Assembly: GCA_002841625.1 (NCBI GenBank)
Contig: PHAG01000003.1
Location: forward strand, 169,267-233,266
Reading direction: 5' to 3'
Length of the DNA stretch: 64,000 nt
DNA from: Firmicutes bacterium HGW-Firmicutes-1
GTDB taxonomy: Bacteria; Bacillota; Clostridia; Lachnospirales; Vallitaleaceae
Shown here: positions 18,759 to 28,689 of the stretch, piece after piece
How positions within the stretch are numbered: position 1 is the stretch's first letter
Layout: each line of letters opens with the position of its first letter
Notes under the pieces: model-generated
Database searches by the model: none
What the model was told of the DNA's origin: nothing
The model's input: only the letters and a program-made list of their open reading frames with translations
Position numbers and translations under genes: made by a program

Positions 18759-19209
18759 TACATGCATCCTCTTTTGTTGCACGAAGGCTAAGTAAAGTTT
18801 TTTTCATCATAACCGTTGTACCACAACCTTCAACAGATTCCACCTCTACACTATCCATAAATGCTTCCATCACTGTAAATCCCATTCCCGACCGTTCTAA
18901 ATCAGGCTTGGAAGTAAACAATGGTTGCCTTGCTTCTTCAACATTGCACATACCTTTCCCATGATCTTCAATCTCAATATAAACAACATCATCTAATATC
19001 TTACAATAGATATATACTTTTCCTGGATACGCTTCGTACCCATGAATAATTGCATTTGTAACTGCCTCTGAAACCGATGTTTTAATATCAGATAATTCTT
19101 CCATAGTTGGATCAAGCTGAGCTACAAAAGATGCAACAACAACCCTTGCAAAGCTTTCATTTTGTGATTTACTATCAAATTCAATTTTCATTTCATTTTC
19201 AAATTTCAT
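18751..19209 (-). CDS. spoIIAB: Anti-sigma F factor SpoIIAB
   Basis: 152 aa GHKL-type ATPase/kinase. Visible motifs are the N box [13 protein letters not shown] and the G1/G2 boxes DHGKGM and [13 protein letters not shown]. It binds SigF and phosphorylates SpoIIAA. GGGGGATAACA precedes the ATG; an internal ATG six codons later is an alternative. Nineteen bases separate it from spoIIAA. Confidence 0.97.
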   Translation of the reverse strand: MKFENEMKIEFDSKSQNESFARVVVASFVAQLDPTMEELSDIKTSVSEAVTNAIIHGYEAYPGKVYIYCKILDDVVYIEIEDHGKGMCNVEEARQPLFTSKPDLERSGMGFTVMEAFMDSVEVESVEGCGTTVMMKKTLLSLRATKEDACNE

Positions 19210-19228
19210 TGTTATCCCCCACTTTCTT

Positions 19229-19567
19229 TTAGACTAATCTTTTAATAGCATCTTGAATACTTTCATAGTTTTTAACCAATCTATAAATACCTGAAAGTTT
19301 TAATACTCTTTGAATATGATCATTAACATGAATAAGTCCAACATCACCACCCATTTGCTTCATTTTTCTATATCTTCCCATAATGACGCCAATGCCAGAA
19401 CTATCCATAAAAACAGTATTAGAAAAATCAAATATTAACACTTTTATCGAATTCATATCAATAAGCTGATCAAGTTTATCCCTAATTTCTTCAGCGTGAT
19501 GATGGTCAATTTCAGCGTCTAACCTAACAACCATATTCCTATGCTTAATCTCATATGTTAAACTCAT
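19229..19567 (-). CDS. spoIIAA: Anti-sigma F factor antagonist SpoIIAA
   Basis: 112 aa STAS-domain protein, started at the ATG at 19567 because AAGGAGG lies directly upstream. The motif [14 protein letters not shown] holds the serine phosphorylated by SpoIIAB. Dephosphorylated SpoIIAA frees SigF in the forespore. First gene of the spoIIA operon. Confidence 0.97.
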   Translation of the reverse strand: MSLTYEIKHRNMVVRLDAEIDHHHAEEIRDKLDQLIDMNSIKVLIFDFSNTVFMDSSGIGVIMGRYRKMKQMGGDVGLIHVNDHIQRVLKLSGIYRLVKNYESIQDAIKRLV

Positions 19568-19602
19568 AGGTCTCTCCTCCTTATAGTTCATTACAAGATA
19601 TT

Positions 19603-19631
19603 ATTATAATCTATCGAAGGCTTGTTTACAA
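19603..19631 (-). promoter_or_regulatory. candidate spoIIA promoter
   Basis: TTGTAA, 17-base spacer, TATAAT. The spacer contains TTCGATA, one mismatch from a Spo0A box (TTCGACA). A SigH-type promoter, expected in some species, was not obvious. Confidence 0.45.
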
Positions 19632-19785
19632 TATATATTTTTATAAATTGCACACCATTTAATCTATATTTATTGTATTATTATCTTTTATTACATGTTA
19701 ATTCATTTTTCATCATTTTTTTCACTATATTTCCCTTTTGTCAAAACATTTTTTCCAACGATTGATCCAAATAAAAAAGCAAAAA

Positions 19786-19807
19786 AATATCACCATCTGG
19801 TGATATT
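19786..19807 (-). terminator. terminator after TPR gene
   Basis: Arms AATATCACCA and TGGTGATATT with a 2-base gap, followed on the minus strand by T7; 12 bases past the stop. Confidence 0.85.
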
Positions 19808-19818
19808 TTGAATGTTTT

Positions 19819-21189
19819 TTATTGTAACTGTGTTAATTGCCACGTAGCATCTGTTATCTTGTTGGAATTGGGATAATTGGTTATCAAAGCATTAAAATCT
19901 TTCTTTGCTTCTTCTGTATGCGCAAGTTTGGTATGTGTAACTGCTCTATAGTATAATGCTTTATCAGAGTAATATGCATTTTGAACTAATTTCAAGGATA
20001 AATTAAATTGTTCTATTGCTTTCTCATAATTTGAGTTACGCAAGCTGTACCCAGTATTGTATGCACTCACTGCAACTTTTTCGTAAACTTCATTTTTTAA
20101 TGAAACATACATTTCATTGAAGGCTGTTTTTTCAAGCTTAGTTGCATCAATACTATATAAAGCTTCTGCTGCGTTAACCAGGTCATTATCGGTTTTAAAT
20201 TGTAATGCTGCTAATAACTTCGATGAATCGGCTTGAACGTCCTGTAGTGCCTTTAAATCAGTTTTTAGCTGACCTTGAGCTTGCTCCAATGCTTGAGCTT
20301 TAGCCGTTTCACTTTCAAGAGCTATTGTCTTTTCCTTTAATGTAGTTGCATAGGTTGCATTTTGCTCTGTTAGGGATAAATTATCACTTTTTAAAGCTTT
20401 TAATTTACTCGGTGTAATCAAAAATATTGCAACCGCTAAACCAATTATTACACCTACCGCAACAAGAATGATTTGATGCCAAGAAGAAGTAACAAAGATA
20501 GGTACTCTTTTTGAAAAAGGTGAGTCCTCTTGCACGTTTCGTTCGTGTTCATGATCAGCTTCTTTCACAGGCTCATTTACGGTTATTGAATCATAATATT
20601 TTCTAGCTATATAATTATTTTTATCAATTGTCAAGATCTTTTGCAAAGTACTTTGAGCCTTTTGAATTTGCTGATCCTTAATGTAACATAATGCAAGCAA
20701 CGAATACGCTTTTATGAACTTCGGATTTAAGCTAATTGCTTTTTTTAATTGAATGGCTGCTAAGTCTTCATTTGATTGTTGAACATGTTGAAGTGCTTGA
20801 TTGTATCTTTTTATTGCACTACTTAATTTTTCTAAATGTGTTTGGTTTTCTTGGATATTTTTCAAATAGTTTTCTGCGAGGTTATCTGTTGGCTGTAGGT
20901 TCTTACTAATTACCCATTGTTGAAGTGCTAAAACAGTTTCACCTATCTCGAAATATGCTAATCCCAAAAGATTTCTTGATTCAATATTGTTTTTATCATA
21001 TCGTAAGCTTTTTTGTAAGGTGTTAATAGCGCCGCTTAAATCACGGACCTTTGTAAGCTGTAAGCCTTGATTAAATAATGTCTTAGAAATCTTTTTAATT
21101 TTATCATATACTTGAAAGGATACTCTGCAAGTTTCGCAGAATCCATCGTTATTTAAGCCGTGCCCACATTTAGGACATAAATTCGTCAT
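19819..21189 (-). CDS. Zinc-ribbon, TPR and coiled-coil membrane protein
   Basis: 456 aa. A zinc ribbon (CPKCG, then CETC, residues 5-20) is followed by tetratricopeptide repeats (about 30-205), one membrane helix (about 236-256, VAVGVIIGLAVAIFLIT), a coiled coil (about 260-320) and further TPR units to the C-terminus. It is therefore anchored with TPRs on both sides of the membrane. Such proteins are common in Clostridia but have no assigned role. It follows the 47-aa frame by 14 bases and folC, forming one unit ended by a terminator. AGGTG precedes the ATG. Confidence 0.8.
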   Translation of the reverse strand: MTNLCPKCGHGLNNDGFCETCRVSFQVYDKIKKISKTLFNQGLQLTKVRDLSGAINTLQKSLRYDKNNIESRNLLGLAYFEIGETVLALQQWVISKNLQPTDNLAENYLKNIQENQTHLEKLSSAIKRYNQALQHVQQSNEDLAAIQLKKAISLNPKFIKAYSLLALCYIKDQQIQKAQSTLQKILTIDKNNYIARKYYDSITVNEPVKEADHEHERNVQEDSPFSKRVPIFVTSSWHQIILVAVGVIIGLAVAIFLITPSKLKALKSDNLSLTEQNATYATTLKEKTIALESETAKAQALEQAQGQLKTDLKALQDVQADSSKLLAALQFKTDNDLVNAAEALYSIDATKLEKTAFNEMYVSLKNEVYEKVAVSAYNTGYSLRNSNYEKAIEQFNLSLKLVQNAYYSDKALYYRAVTHTKLAHTEEAKKDFNALITNYPNSNKITDATWQLTQLQ

Positions 21190-21203
21190 CTGTCACACCT
21201 ACT

Positions 21204-21347
21204 TTACTTATCATTTTTTATTTCTTTTACCATTTCACTTAAAATATCTGCCATATCTTTAGTATTGTAATCATAAATTGCTTGTTCAGCATCTTCTATT
21301 TCTAAACAAGGCTTAAATTTTTTAATTTCTTCTTCAAAATTAATCAT
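21204..21347 (-). CDS. 47-aa acidic protein between folC and the TPR gene
   Basis: The ATG at 21347 overlaps the folC stop by eight bases, and AGGAGG lies eight bases upstream inside the end of folC. The peptide is charged (MINFEEEIKKFKPCLEIEDA at the start) and probably helical, with no membrane segment. I do not recognise it. Strong ribosome site, overlap and tight fit between two genes on one strand argue for a real gene. Confidence 0.7.
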   Translation of the reverse strand: MINFEEEIKKFKPCLEIEDAEQAIYDYNTKDMADILSEMVKEIKNDK

Positions 21348-22638
21348 TTAACAAACCTCCTGCAACTATTTTTTTAATTTCTCCTACAAGATAAAGCGAA
21401 CCTACACAACATAATAAACGGTCTTCCCTCTTATAATTCTTCTTAATTGCTTTTTCTATATCAATTTCTATTTCAATATTATGGAATCCATATTTTTGAA
21501 AGCTACTCTTCATTAGGTCGAATTCTAAGCAACGATCATCCTTTACCTTTGTGAGTACAATATTTTCGATATTAGTACATCTACTAAGTTCTTGTACCAT
21601 TAAATCATAAGCCTTGTCTTTCATTGCTGTAAATAGTATTGTAATCTTCCGGTCCGAAAAACATTCTTGAATATTTTCGACAAATGATTTAACTCCACTT
21701 TCATTATGAGCACCATCTACAACAATCCAGTCATTGATTAATTCCATACGACCAGGCCAGTAGAATTTTTGAAATGCTCTCTCTATAGCTTCAACACTAA
21801 TTGGATATTGATCTCTTAAAACTTCAACAGTGTTTAATGCAGTTGCAACATTAATAATTTGGTATGTAGCGCAAGTGTTTAGAGAAATCTTATCATAATA
21901 ATAATACTTGTTATTTATACAAAAATCAATGCTTTTATCCGTCCTTTTTATAATTCTATGCTTGAGTGGCATAATCTCATAGAGCTTTGAATTTTTTTCA
22001 TTACATATTTGTCGGATTACCGATAAAACATTGTCCTCTTGACTGGAAATTACAGTTGGACATCCTTCTTTAATAATGCCACCTTTTTCTATGGCTATTT
22101 TCTCTATAGTATCTCCCAAGACTTCGATATGGTCCAATCCAATTTGAGTGATTACTGTAACCAATGGGTGTTCAATAATATTTGTCGCATCTAATCTACC
22201 ACCTAATCCTGTTTCAAGTACAACTAGCTCAACTTGTTTGTCCAGAAAATATAAAATAGCAATTACAAATAATGTCTCAAAATAGGAGGGGTGGTGAAAG
22301 CCTGCTTCTTCCATTTCATCAATAACCTTTTTAACCCTATGAAAGGTATTCATGAAATCAACATCACTTATATCATCATTATTCATTTTAATACGTTCAT
22401 TGATCTTAACTAGATGCGGAGAAGTGAAGAGTCCTACTTTAAGATTAGCCTCAACATATGCATAAGATAGCATGGTGCAAACTGAACCTTTTCCATTTGT
22501 TCCAGCAACATGTATATACTTTAACTGTAGATGCGGATTGCCTAGTCTAAATAATAATTCCACTATATTTTTATGCCCCGATTTTTTACTAAATAACGGT
22601 ATAGATAGTATATATTCAATACATTCAGCGTAATTCAT
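21340..22638 (-). CDS. folC: Folylpolyglutamate/dihydrofolate synthase
   Basis: 432 aa Mur-ligase family protein with the ATP loop HVAGTNGKGS (about residues 41-50), the LETGLGGRLDATN motif and VVDGAHNESG in the C-terminal domain. It adds glutamate to dihydropteroate and folates. It lies 31 kb from the folate genes at 52.6-58.8 kb, which lack a folC, so it completes that pathway. First gene of a folC-47aa-TPR unit. Confidence 0.95.
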   Translation of the reverse strand: MNYAECIEYILSIPLFSKKSGHKNIVELLFRLGNPHLQLKYIHVAGTNGKGSVCTMLSYAYVEANLKVGLFTSPHLVKINERIKMNNDDISDVDFMNTFHRVKKVIDEMEEAGFHHPSYFETLFVIAILYFLDKQVELVVLETGLGGRLDATNIIEHPLVTVITQIGLDHIEVLGDTIEKIAIEKGGIIKEGCPTVISSQEDNVLSVIRQICNEKNSKLYEIMPLKHRIIKRTDKSIDFCINNKYYYYDKISLNTCATYQIINVATALNTVEVLRDQYPISVEAIERAFQKFYWPGRMELINDWIVVDGAHNESGVKSFVENIQECFSDRKITILFTAMKDKAYDLMVQELSRCTNIENIVLTKVKDDRCLEFDLMKSSFQKYGFHNIEIEIDIEKAIKKNYKREDRLLCCVGSLYLVGEIKKIVAGGLLND

Positions 22639-22830
22639 TGAAGTAGTTCTCCTTATATTTATGCTCCTTATTCATCATTCCTTTGCATAAACTTTATCAT
22701 TTATTGTAATTAACTTCAATGCTTTTCTTCCATAATATAAATCTGTGGATATATTTTTATCTTTTTTAGCCTATAATATAAGTACTATGTCAATTTAACA
22801 CTTTATTAACAATTCTATCCCTATTTTGCC

Positions 22831-22860
22831 TTGATTTTAGATTACAATCAATATTATAAT
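22831..22860 (+). promoter_or_regulatory. SigA-type promoter of htrA
   Basis: TTGATT, 18-base spacer, TATAAT, 28 bases before the HtrA start codon. Confidence 0.6.
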
Positions 22861-22888
22861 ATCATAATTTTTACGAGGAGGAATTAGC

Positions 22889-24274
22889 ATGGATGAGCAA
22901 ATGAACAATAATCCAAAGACAAATCAAGAAGATGAAATCCAAAACGAAACCCACAATGAAACCACACAACCTGAGCCAGAATCAATAGAAGATAACCCCG
23001 CTCCCTTAGATATTCTAATAGAGCCTGATACTTCTATTATCAATAGCAAGGAAAAGAAAAAAAAGAATCCTTTATTAAAAATTGCTGCATTTTTCATTTT
23101 ATTTACTTTCCTGGGAGGACTATTATTCGGCGGCGGTTATGTATCAGCCTTATATTTTGGAGATCAATTTATTTCAGACTTTATAAAAATTGATACCAAA
23201 CAAAATGACAATAACAATGTGGTGCAAATCCGACAAATCAATCCTGAAGTAGCTAAAGATATTCAAGCTCTTTATACAGCTCCAGTAGTAATATCTGATG
23301 CAGTGGGCCCTTCTGTAGTTACAATTACAAGTACTTTTGAAGACAAATTTACGTCCTTTAATGGTTCAAGTTATTTCAACGAAGGTTCAGGTTCGGGAAT
23401 TATCTTTGACATTGATAATGAAAATCTATTTGTAGTTACAAATCACCACGTTATTGATGGTGCTTCTAAAGTGGATGTTACTTTCATGGGTGGAGATACC
23501 TTCAAGGCAGAAATCCTTGGTTATGACTCAACAATGGACATCGCAGTCCTTTCCATCGATTTAGATGACATTAGCGAAGAAATTATGGCAAAAATTGCTG
23601 TAGCATCCTTTGGTAATTCAGATGAGCTTAAGGTTGGTGAGCTTGCAGTGGCTATTGGTAGCCCCCTTGGCAAGGCTTTTAGCAATTCTATAACCGTTGG
23701 TGTCATTAGCGCAGTAGATCGAGTTATAAGCATCGATAGCGCTGACCTTAAACTAATCCAAACCGACGCAGCTATAAATCCTGGAAATAGTGGTGGCGCC
23801 TTAGTAAATACAGATGGTTTAATAGTTGGCATCAATACTGCAAAATACATCGACACGGATGTTGAAGGAATGGGTTTTGCTATACCAATTAACACCGCTC
23901 AACCTATTATAGAAAAAATACTTAAATCAAAAGATGGATCTGATATTGCAAATCATGGTTCTGATGACAGACCATTTTTAGGCGTAGGCATATCAGACAT
24001 TACTGAAGAAATCTATATAGAAACAGGTGTACCTTTTGGTGTATACGTTACCGAAGTTTATGAAAATAGCGGTGCTGATGAAGCTGGTATTAAACCAGGA
24101 GATGTTATCTTTGCAGTTGGTAATGATAAGGTATTAAAAGCCAACGACCTAATTACCTATATTAGCACTTATAAAGTCGGTGACACAATACCTTTAAGTA
24201 TTGCTCGAGATAGTGAAATGATAGATGTAAAAGCTAAATTGTACAAATATAGCGAGGTAATGGAAACAGAATAA
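22889..24274 (+). CDS. htrA: HtrA-family membrane serine protease
   Basis: 461 aa. A long acidic/asparagine-rich cytoplasmic tail precedes one membrane helix (about residues 60-90). The trypsin-like domain has the triad His187 (NHHVIDG), Asp217 (TMDIAVL) and Ser301 (NPGNSGGAL). One PDZ domain follows (about residues 355-450, PFLGVGISD to AGIKPGDVI). It degrades or refolds damaged extracytoplasmic proteins. The ATG follows ACGAGGAGG. It is a single gene transcribed away from folC and closed by a large hairpin. Confidence 0.95.
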   Translation: MDEQMNNNPKTNQEDEIQNETHNETTQPEPESIEDNPAPLDILIEPDTSIINSKEKKKKNPLLKIAAFFILFTFLGGLLFGGGYVSALYFGDQFISDFIKIDTKQNDNNNVVQIRQINPEVAKDIQALYTAPVVISDAVGPSVVTITSTFEDKFTSFNGSSYFNEGSGSGIIFDIDNENLFVVTNHHVIDGASKVDVTFMGGDTFKAEILGYDSTMDIAVLSIDLDDISEEIMAKIAVASFGNSDELKVGELAVAIGSPLGKAFSNSITVGVISAVDRVISIDSADLKLIQTDAAINPGNSGGALVNTDGLIVGINTAKYIDTDVEGMGFAIPINTAQPIIEKILKSKDGSDIANHGSDDRPFLGVGISDITEEIYIETGVPFGVYVTEVYENSGADEAGIKPGDVIFAVGNDKVLKANDLITYISTYKVGDTIPLSIARDSEMIDVKAKLYKYSEVMETE

Positions 24275-24300
24275 AAATCTATAAAAGTATCTCTGTTTTG

Positions 24301-24362
24301 ATTAGAACTCAAATAAAACATGCCGAGATAATAAATCGGCATGTTTTGTTTGAGTTCTAATT
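24301..24362 (+). terminator. long hairpin after htrA
   Basis: Twenty-six-base arms with one mismatch (ends ATTAGAACTC/GAGTTCTAAT, apex ACATGCCGA/TCGGCATGT) around a 9-base loop, 26 bases past the htrA stop. No T run follows, so it may protect the 3' end or be a repeat rather than a classic terminator. Confidence 0.6.
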
Positions 24363-24364
24363 AT

Positions 24365-24533
24365 CTATCAATTAACGTTACAGAGATAAAAGCATTTTTT
24401 CTTCAAGATTAATACGAAAGGCAGTAAGTGTTCATTTTTCGCCTGACCGGCCGAAGGGAAAGGCCAGAAAAATGAACACTTACTGCCAATAATGAATACA
24501 CTTATCAGAAAAAATGCTTTTGTCGACAATCTG
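24365..24533. repeat. Repeat family D, copy 1 (large palindrome)
   Basis: Outer arms AAAAGCATTTTTTCT/AGAAAAAATGCTTTT (24388-24402 and 24507-24521) and inner arms GCAGTAAGTGTTCATTTTTC / AAAAATGAACACTTACTGC surround an apex with GACCGGCCGAAGGG. Copy 2 at 30920-31090 is the same element inverted, with the same 134-base arm-to-arm length. The flanks TATCAATTAAC and GTCGACA.TCTGAA are also shared, so the unit is about 170 bases. No coding frame is credible. Confidence 0.85.
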
Positions 24534-24602
24534 AACATACCGAGCTTATAAATTGGCATGTTTTGTTTTATAATATTTTAAGTTCGTTATTGATTTGTTT
24601 CC

Positions 24603-24678
24603 TGAGGATGTATAGGTTTCATTTTTCTTGCCTTTCCCTTCGGCCGGTCTGTCGAAAAATGAAACCTATACATCCTCA
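24603..24678. repeat. Repeat family D-like palindrome with different stem
   Basis: Perfect 25-base arms, TGAGGATGTATAGGTTTC plus ATTTTTC and its complement, around an apex TTGCCTTTCCCTTCGGCCGG. The apex and the ATTTTTC/GAAAAAT neck match family D, but the outer stem sequence is unrelated while fully paired. Confidence 0.8.
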
Positions 24679-24700
24679 TCGAATATCGTAAGGAAGCCGG

Positions 24701-24761
24701 CGGTATTTTTATGGCAATTCATTAAGCTCATTTTGCACATAATAGCTAAATAAAAATACCG
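24701..24761 (-). terminator. hairpin after valS
   Basis: Arms CGGTATTTTTAT and ATAAAAATACCG separated by 37 bases, 30 bases beyond the valS stop. It may end the valS transcript; the loop is long and no T run is present. The rest of 24275-24790 consists of the palindromes listed here. Confidence 0.4.
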
Positions 24762-24790
24762 ACTGTTACATTTGATTACTTAACAAGTGA

Positions 24791-27433
24791 TTACTTAACT
24801 AATCCATTTAGTCTCTCTACAACTTGATCCATCATTTGGGCATACTTCGCAAGCTTTTCCTTCTCTTCCTGAATAACTTTTTCAGGAGCCTTACTTACAA
24901 AACTCTCATTAGAAAGTTTTTGATTAACTCTATCTAATTCCTTTTGAAGTTTTTCCTTTTCTCCAGTCAATCTTTCGATTTCTTTTTCAAGATCTACAAG
25001 CTCTGTAAAAGGCATATAGATCAATGCGTTTGGAATGACAGTTGAAACTGCATCATCATCAATTCCATCCTTTGTTGCTTGAATAGTTACTTCACTGGCA
25101 TAGCCAAGGGTTGCAAAAAATACTTGTCCATCAGTAAATACTTTACGTGTATATTCATCTTCTGATACTACATATACCTTTGCCTTCTTAGAAGGTGGTA
25201 CGTTCATACCTGTTCTAACATTTCTAATAGATCGTACTGCTTCTTTGATTAGACTTATTGCATTTTCTTCTTCTTCAAAATGCCAAGCTTCTGTATATTC
25301 TGGCCATGCTGAAATCATAATTGATGGCTCTGTAGTTTGAAGCGTTGTGAATATCTCTTCTGTGATAAATGGCATGAAAGGATGCAATAATTTTAAGGAT
25401 TGGATTAGTACAGTTTTCAAGGTCCAAAGAGCAGCCTCTTTTGTTGTATTTTCATCACTATAGAGTCTTGGCTTTACCATCTCAATATACCAATCACAGA
25501 ATTCTTCCCAAATAAAATCATAGAGTTTTTGAACAGCAATACCTAAATCATAATGATCCATATTATCTGTTACTTCTTTTGCAAGTGTATTTGCCTTTGA
25601 TAAAATCCATTGGTCGGCTGGTGTTAGTTGGCTTAGCGGTACTTCTCCAACCACTTGGTCCTCAAGATTCATCATAATAAATCTTGAAGCATTCCATACC
25701 TTATTTGCAAAATTTCTACTTGCTTCTACTCTTTCATAATAAAAACGCATATCATTTCCTGGGGCATTACCTGTAACAAGTGTAAATCTTAAGGCATCTG
25801 CACCATATTGTTCAATTACTTCTAAAGGATCAATCCCATTGCCAAGTGACTTACTCATCTTTCTTCCATCAGCATCTCTTACAAGCCCATGAATAAGTAC
25901 TGTCTTAAAGGGAATCTCTCCCATAAATTCTATACCTGAAAATACCATACGTACAACCCAAAAGAAAATAATATCATATCCTGTAACCAAAACGCTGGTT
26001 GGATAAAAATAATCCACTTCTGGTGTTTTCTCTGGCCAACCTAAAGTAGAAAACGGCCATAATGCTGAGCTAAACCATGTATCTAAAGAGTCCTCATCTT
26101 GCGTAATATTTGAGCTTTGGCATTTATGACATTTAGTTGGAGCTTCTTTTTGAATCATAATCTCACTACAGTTACCACAATAATAAGCAGGTATCCTATG
26201 ACCCCACCAAAGTTGTCTAGAAATACACCAATCTCTAATATTTTCTAACCAATGAAGATACGTCTTGCCATATCTTTCTGGCACGAATTTTAAAGATCCA
26301 TCTTTAAGTGCAGCAATTGCAGGTTTTGCTAGCTCTTCCATTTTAACAAACCACTGTTGTTTAATGAGTGGTTCAATGACTGTATTACATCTATCATGGG
26401 TTCCTACATTATGGGTATGATCTTCTATTTTTGCTAATAGGTTTTCTTCTTTTAATTGTTCAACAACTTGCTTCCTTACCTCGTATCTATCTAGACCTTG
26501 GAATTTACCACCATTTGCGTTAATTGTTCCATCATCATTGATTACGTTGATTTGGGGAAGTTTATGTCGTTGCCCAATCTCAAAGTCATTAGGATCATGG
26601 GCTGGCGTAATTTTAACAACACCCGTTCCAAAAGTTCTATCAACATAATGATCTGCAATTACAGGAATTTCTTTGTTAACAATTGGAAGCATTACCTTTT
26701 TACCGATTAGGTGTTGGTATCTTTCGTCATCAGGATGAACAGCTACTGCAACATCACCTAACATAGTTTCAGGACGAGTTGTTGCTAATTGTAGAAAACC
26801 ATCTTCTCCTACAATAGGATATTTAATATGGTAAAAATGTCCTTGCTTTTCCTCATGTTCAACCTCTGCTTCAGAAATAGTTGTCTGGCATACTGGACAC
26901 CAGTTGATAATTCTTGAGCCTTGGTAAATATAACCCTTTTCATAGTATTTTACAAAAACTTCTAATACTGCATCTGAGAGTCCTTCATCTAAAGTAAACC
27001 TTTCTCGCTCCCAATCACAAGATGCACCTAGTTTCTTAAGCTGATCAATTATAATACCACCATATTCTGCTCTCCACTCCCAGGCCTTTTCCAGGAAGCC
27101 TTCTCTTCCAAGAGATTCTTTTGTTTGACCTTCTTCTGCCATTTTCTTAACTATTTTTACTTCTGTAGCTATACTTGCATGGTCAGTTCCAGGTTGCCAT
27201 AATGCTTCAAAACCTTGCATTCTTTTCCATCTTATTAGGATATCTTGAAGTGTATTATCAAGAGCATGTCCCATATGCAACTGACCCGTAATGTTTGGTG
27301 GTGGAATTACTATTGTATATGGTTTTTTTTCATTGTTTGCTTCTGCGTGAAAATAATTGTGATCAATCCATTTTTGATATAATCGATCTTCAACTATAGA
27401 TGGATTATATACTTTTTCTAGCTCTTTACTCAT
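24791..27433 (-). CDS. valS: Valyl-tRNA synthetase
   Basis: 880 aa class I synthetase. Signatures are [13 protein letters not shown] (HIGH motif, about residues 47-59) and KMSKSLGN (about 525-532), with the editing domain between them, zinc-binding cysteines (CGNCSE, CHKCQ) and a C-terminal coiled coil. It charges tRNA-Val. AGGAGG precedes the ATG. It is downstream of a T-box leader and a 72-aa membrane protein gene. Confidence 0.98.
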   Translation of the reverse strand: MSKELEKVYNPSIVEDRLYQKWIDHNYFHAEANNEKKPYTIVIPPPNITGQLHMGHALDNTLQDILIRWKRMQGFEALWQPGTDHASIATEVKIVKKMAEEGQTKESLGREGFLEKAWEWRAEYGGIIIDQLKKLGASCDWERERFTLDEGLSDAVLEVFVKYYEKGYIYQGSRIINWCPVCQTTISEAEVEHEEKQGHFYHIKYPIVGEDGFLQLATTRPETMLGDVAVAVHPDDERYQHLIGKKVMLPIVNKEIPVIADHYVDRTFGTGVVKITPAHDPNDFEIGQRHKLPQINVINDDGTINANGGKFQGLDRYEVRKQVVEQLKEENLLAKIEDHTHNVGTHDRCNTVIEPLIKQQWFVKMEELAKPAIAALKDGSLKFVPERYGKTYLHWLENIRDWCISRQLWWGHRIPAYYCGNCSEIMIQKEAPTKCHKCQSSNITQDEDSLDTWFSSALWPFSTLGWPEKTPEVDYFYPTSVLVTGYDIIFFWVVRMVFSGIEFMGEIPFKTVLIHGLVRDADGRKMSKSLGNGIDPLEVIEQYGADALRFTLVTGNAPGNDMRFYYERVEASRNFANKVWNASRFIMMNLEDQVVGEVPLSQLTPADQWILSKANTLAKEVTDNMDHYDLGIAVQKLYDFIWEEFCDWYIEMVKPRLYSDENTTKEAALWTLKTVLIQSLKLLHPFMPFITEEIFTTLQTTEPSIMISAWPEYTEAWHFEEEENAISLIKEAVRSIRNVRTGMNVPPSKKAKVYVVSEDEYTRKVFTDGQVFFATLGYASEVTIQATKDGIDDDAVSTVIPNALIYMPFTELVDLEKEIERLTGEKEKLQKELDRVNQKLSNESFVSKAPEKVIQEEKEKLAKYAQMMDQVVERLNGLVK

Positions 27434-27470
27434 ACTATGCCTCCTAAAAGCGATTGCTTATTCTTTTTTA

Positions 27471-27689
27471 TTATTTAACAAATATTATTATTATACCACC
27501 AGCTAAGACCATAATTGCACCAATTGCTCTGACGGCAAACATTGCATTATTAACTAGCATTAAAAAATCTTTATCTTCTGTACCCTTTGGATCGTTTTTA
27601 ATTGTCCTGTCGTTGCTTTTAGAAACAATTCTCGCCCCAAAGAACAAAATAGCTCCAACAATCATTAGAATCATACCAATTATATACAT
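27471..27689 (-). CDS. 72-aa membrane protein between T-box and valS
   Basis: ATG at 27689 with AAGGAGG upstream; the frame is open further 5' but without a binding site and inside a repeat. Two hydrophobic helices (about residues 2-20 and 47-70) flank a short charged loop (RIVSKSNDRTIKNDP). I do not recognise the family. It is 37 bases ahead of valS and downstream of the T-box, so it should be controlled by charged tRNA level together with valS. Confidence 0.75.
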   Translation of the reverse strand: MYIIGMILMIVGAILFFGARIVSKSNDRTIKNDPKGTEDKDFLMLVNNAMFAVRAIGAIMVLAGGIIIIFVK

Positions 27690-27704
27690 CTTATACCTCC
27701 TTAT

Positions 27705-27738
27705 ATCAATGTTACAAAACCTCCGCATTCGATTAAAC
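27705..27738. repeat. Repeat family A, copy 4
   Basis: ATCAATGTTACAAAACC then CTCCGCATTCGATTAAAC, lying exactly between the T-box terminator and the 72-aa gene. Confidence 0.75.
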
Positions 27739-27992
27739 AAAAAAAAGTTTTATCATCCTCTAAAAGGACGACAAAACCGTGGTACCACCTTAATTCTTAG
27801 TTCAATAACTAAGCTCTCATAACGTATAACGTCGTCACACGATTCATCCTACTTATGTTCAGACGAATAGCTCCAAAGCTACCTTCAATCAACACCTATT
27901 CTAGAAAACCTTTCAGCCTATGGGTTCTCATCTCTTTAGAAGGTCTTGATGTACTCCTCTTTTTCATTGCATTTGTCATTATAATTACTTAT
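27739..27992 (-). promoter_or_regulatory. T-box leader (tRNA-sensing) of the valS unit
   Basis: The minus-strand leader has the T-box AAGGTGGTACCACG (27778-27791), followed by a terminator hairpin with arms GTTTTGTCGTCC / AGGATGATAAAAC and T8 (27739-27777). Stem I shows GAGGAGTACATC near its base, the apical GGCTGAAAGG segment, and on its 3' side TGAAGGTAGC. The specifier is probably GTA (valine, 27880-27882), as expected for valS; read one base earlier it would be GGT (glycine). Uncharged tRNA would favour antitermination. Confidence 0.93.
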
Positions 27993-28021
27993 ATACTATA
28001 GGATAGGTATATTTTTGTCAA
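27993..28021 (-). promoter_or_regulatory. SigA-type promoter of the T-box/valS unit
   Basis: TTGACA, 17-base spacer, TAGTAT (an overlapping TATAGT has a 15-base spacer). Confidence 0.7.
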
Positions 28022-28048
28022 CAATAAAATAGGAGAACGTATTTGATA

Positions 28049-28687
28049 TTATAATCTTCTTTGTAATAAACTATTTGCAGTGAGTACCTTTACAATTACT
28101 GGTGCAATGGTACAAAGAATAACACAAGATACTATGTCTCCAATAATGCTTAATGAAAATCCATAATATACTGCCATCTTAAACGTAAATGCCTTCGTAA
28201 GGTATAATGAATTTATAACATAAAGATAAGGAACTCCGCACATATAGATAATTATTATCGCGGATAGACCTGCAATAATATAAGTTGTAAATGTATTCTT
28301 CTTTAGCTTTTCTACGATTAACCCCGCAACATATGCAGCTAAAGCAAATCCAATTAAATAACCAAAGGTTGGTTGAAATACGTAACCAAATCCACCACCA
28401 TTGGTAAATACAGGTACTCCAATAAGTCCAATTAAAAGATATACCAACTGAGATAATAGTCCTAACTTGGAGCCTAAAAGTATTCCTGAAAATATAACAA
28501 AAAACAATTGCATTGTAAAAGGTACAACTGGTAACGGAACTCTAAGCCATGCACCAATTGCTGTTAAAGCAGCAAACATTGCTGCATATGTTAGATTTCT
28601 AGCATTCTTTTCAACTTTAGAAATGATCAATGCAAATATCATAAAAATGACTGCAAATACTACTATAGATACTATCCATGTCCACAT
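28049..28687 (-). CDS. bioY: Biotin transporter BioY
   Basis: 212 aa from the ATG at 28687 (MWTWIV); GAGGT lies nine bases upstream and an in-frame ATG five codons earlier is part of that element. Six membrane segments and the BioY motifs (FTMQLFFVIFSGILLGSKLG and GVPVFTNGGGFGYVFQPTFGYLIGF) are clear. BioY is the substrate-binding S component of an ECF transporter. No energy-coupling genes are adjacent. A BirA-like operator and consensus promoter precede it. Confidence 0.95.
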   Translation of the reverse strand: MWTWIVSIVVFAVIFMIFALIISKVEKNARNLTYAAMFAALTAIGAWLRVPLPVVPFTMQLFFVIFSGILLGSKLGLLSQLVYLLIGLIGVPVFTNGGGFGYVFQPTFGYLIGFALAAYVAGLIVEKLKKNTFTTYIIAGLSAIIIIYMCGVPYLYVINSLYLTKAFTFKMAVYYGFSLSIIGDIVSCVILCTIAPVIVKVLTANSLLQRRL

Positions 28688-28689
28688 AA

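Noticed and set aside
24301..24761. Palindrome cluster considered as an integron or attC array
   Set aside because: No integrase, no cassette genes and no core-site GTTRRRY/RYYYAAC pattern; the copies differ in orientation and stem.
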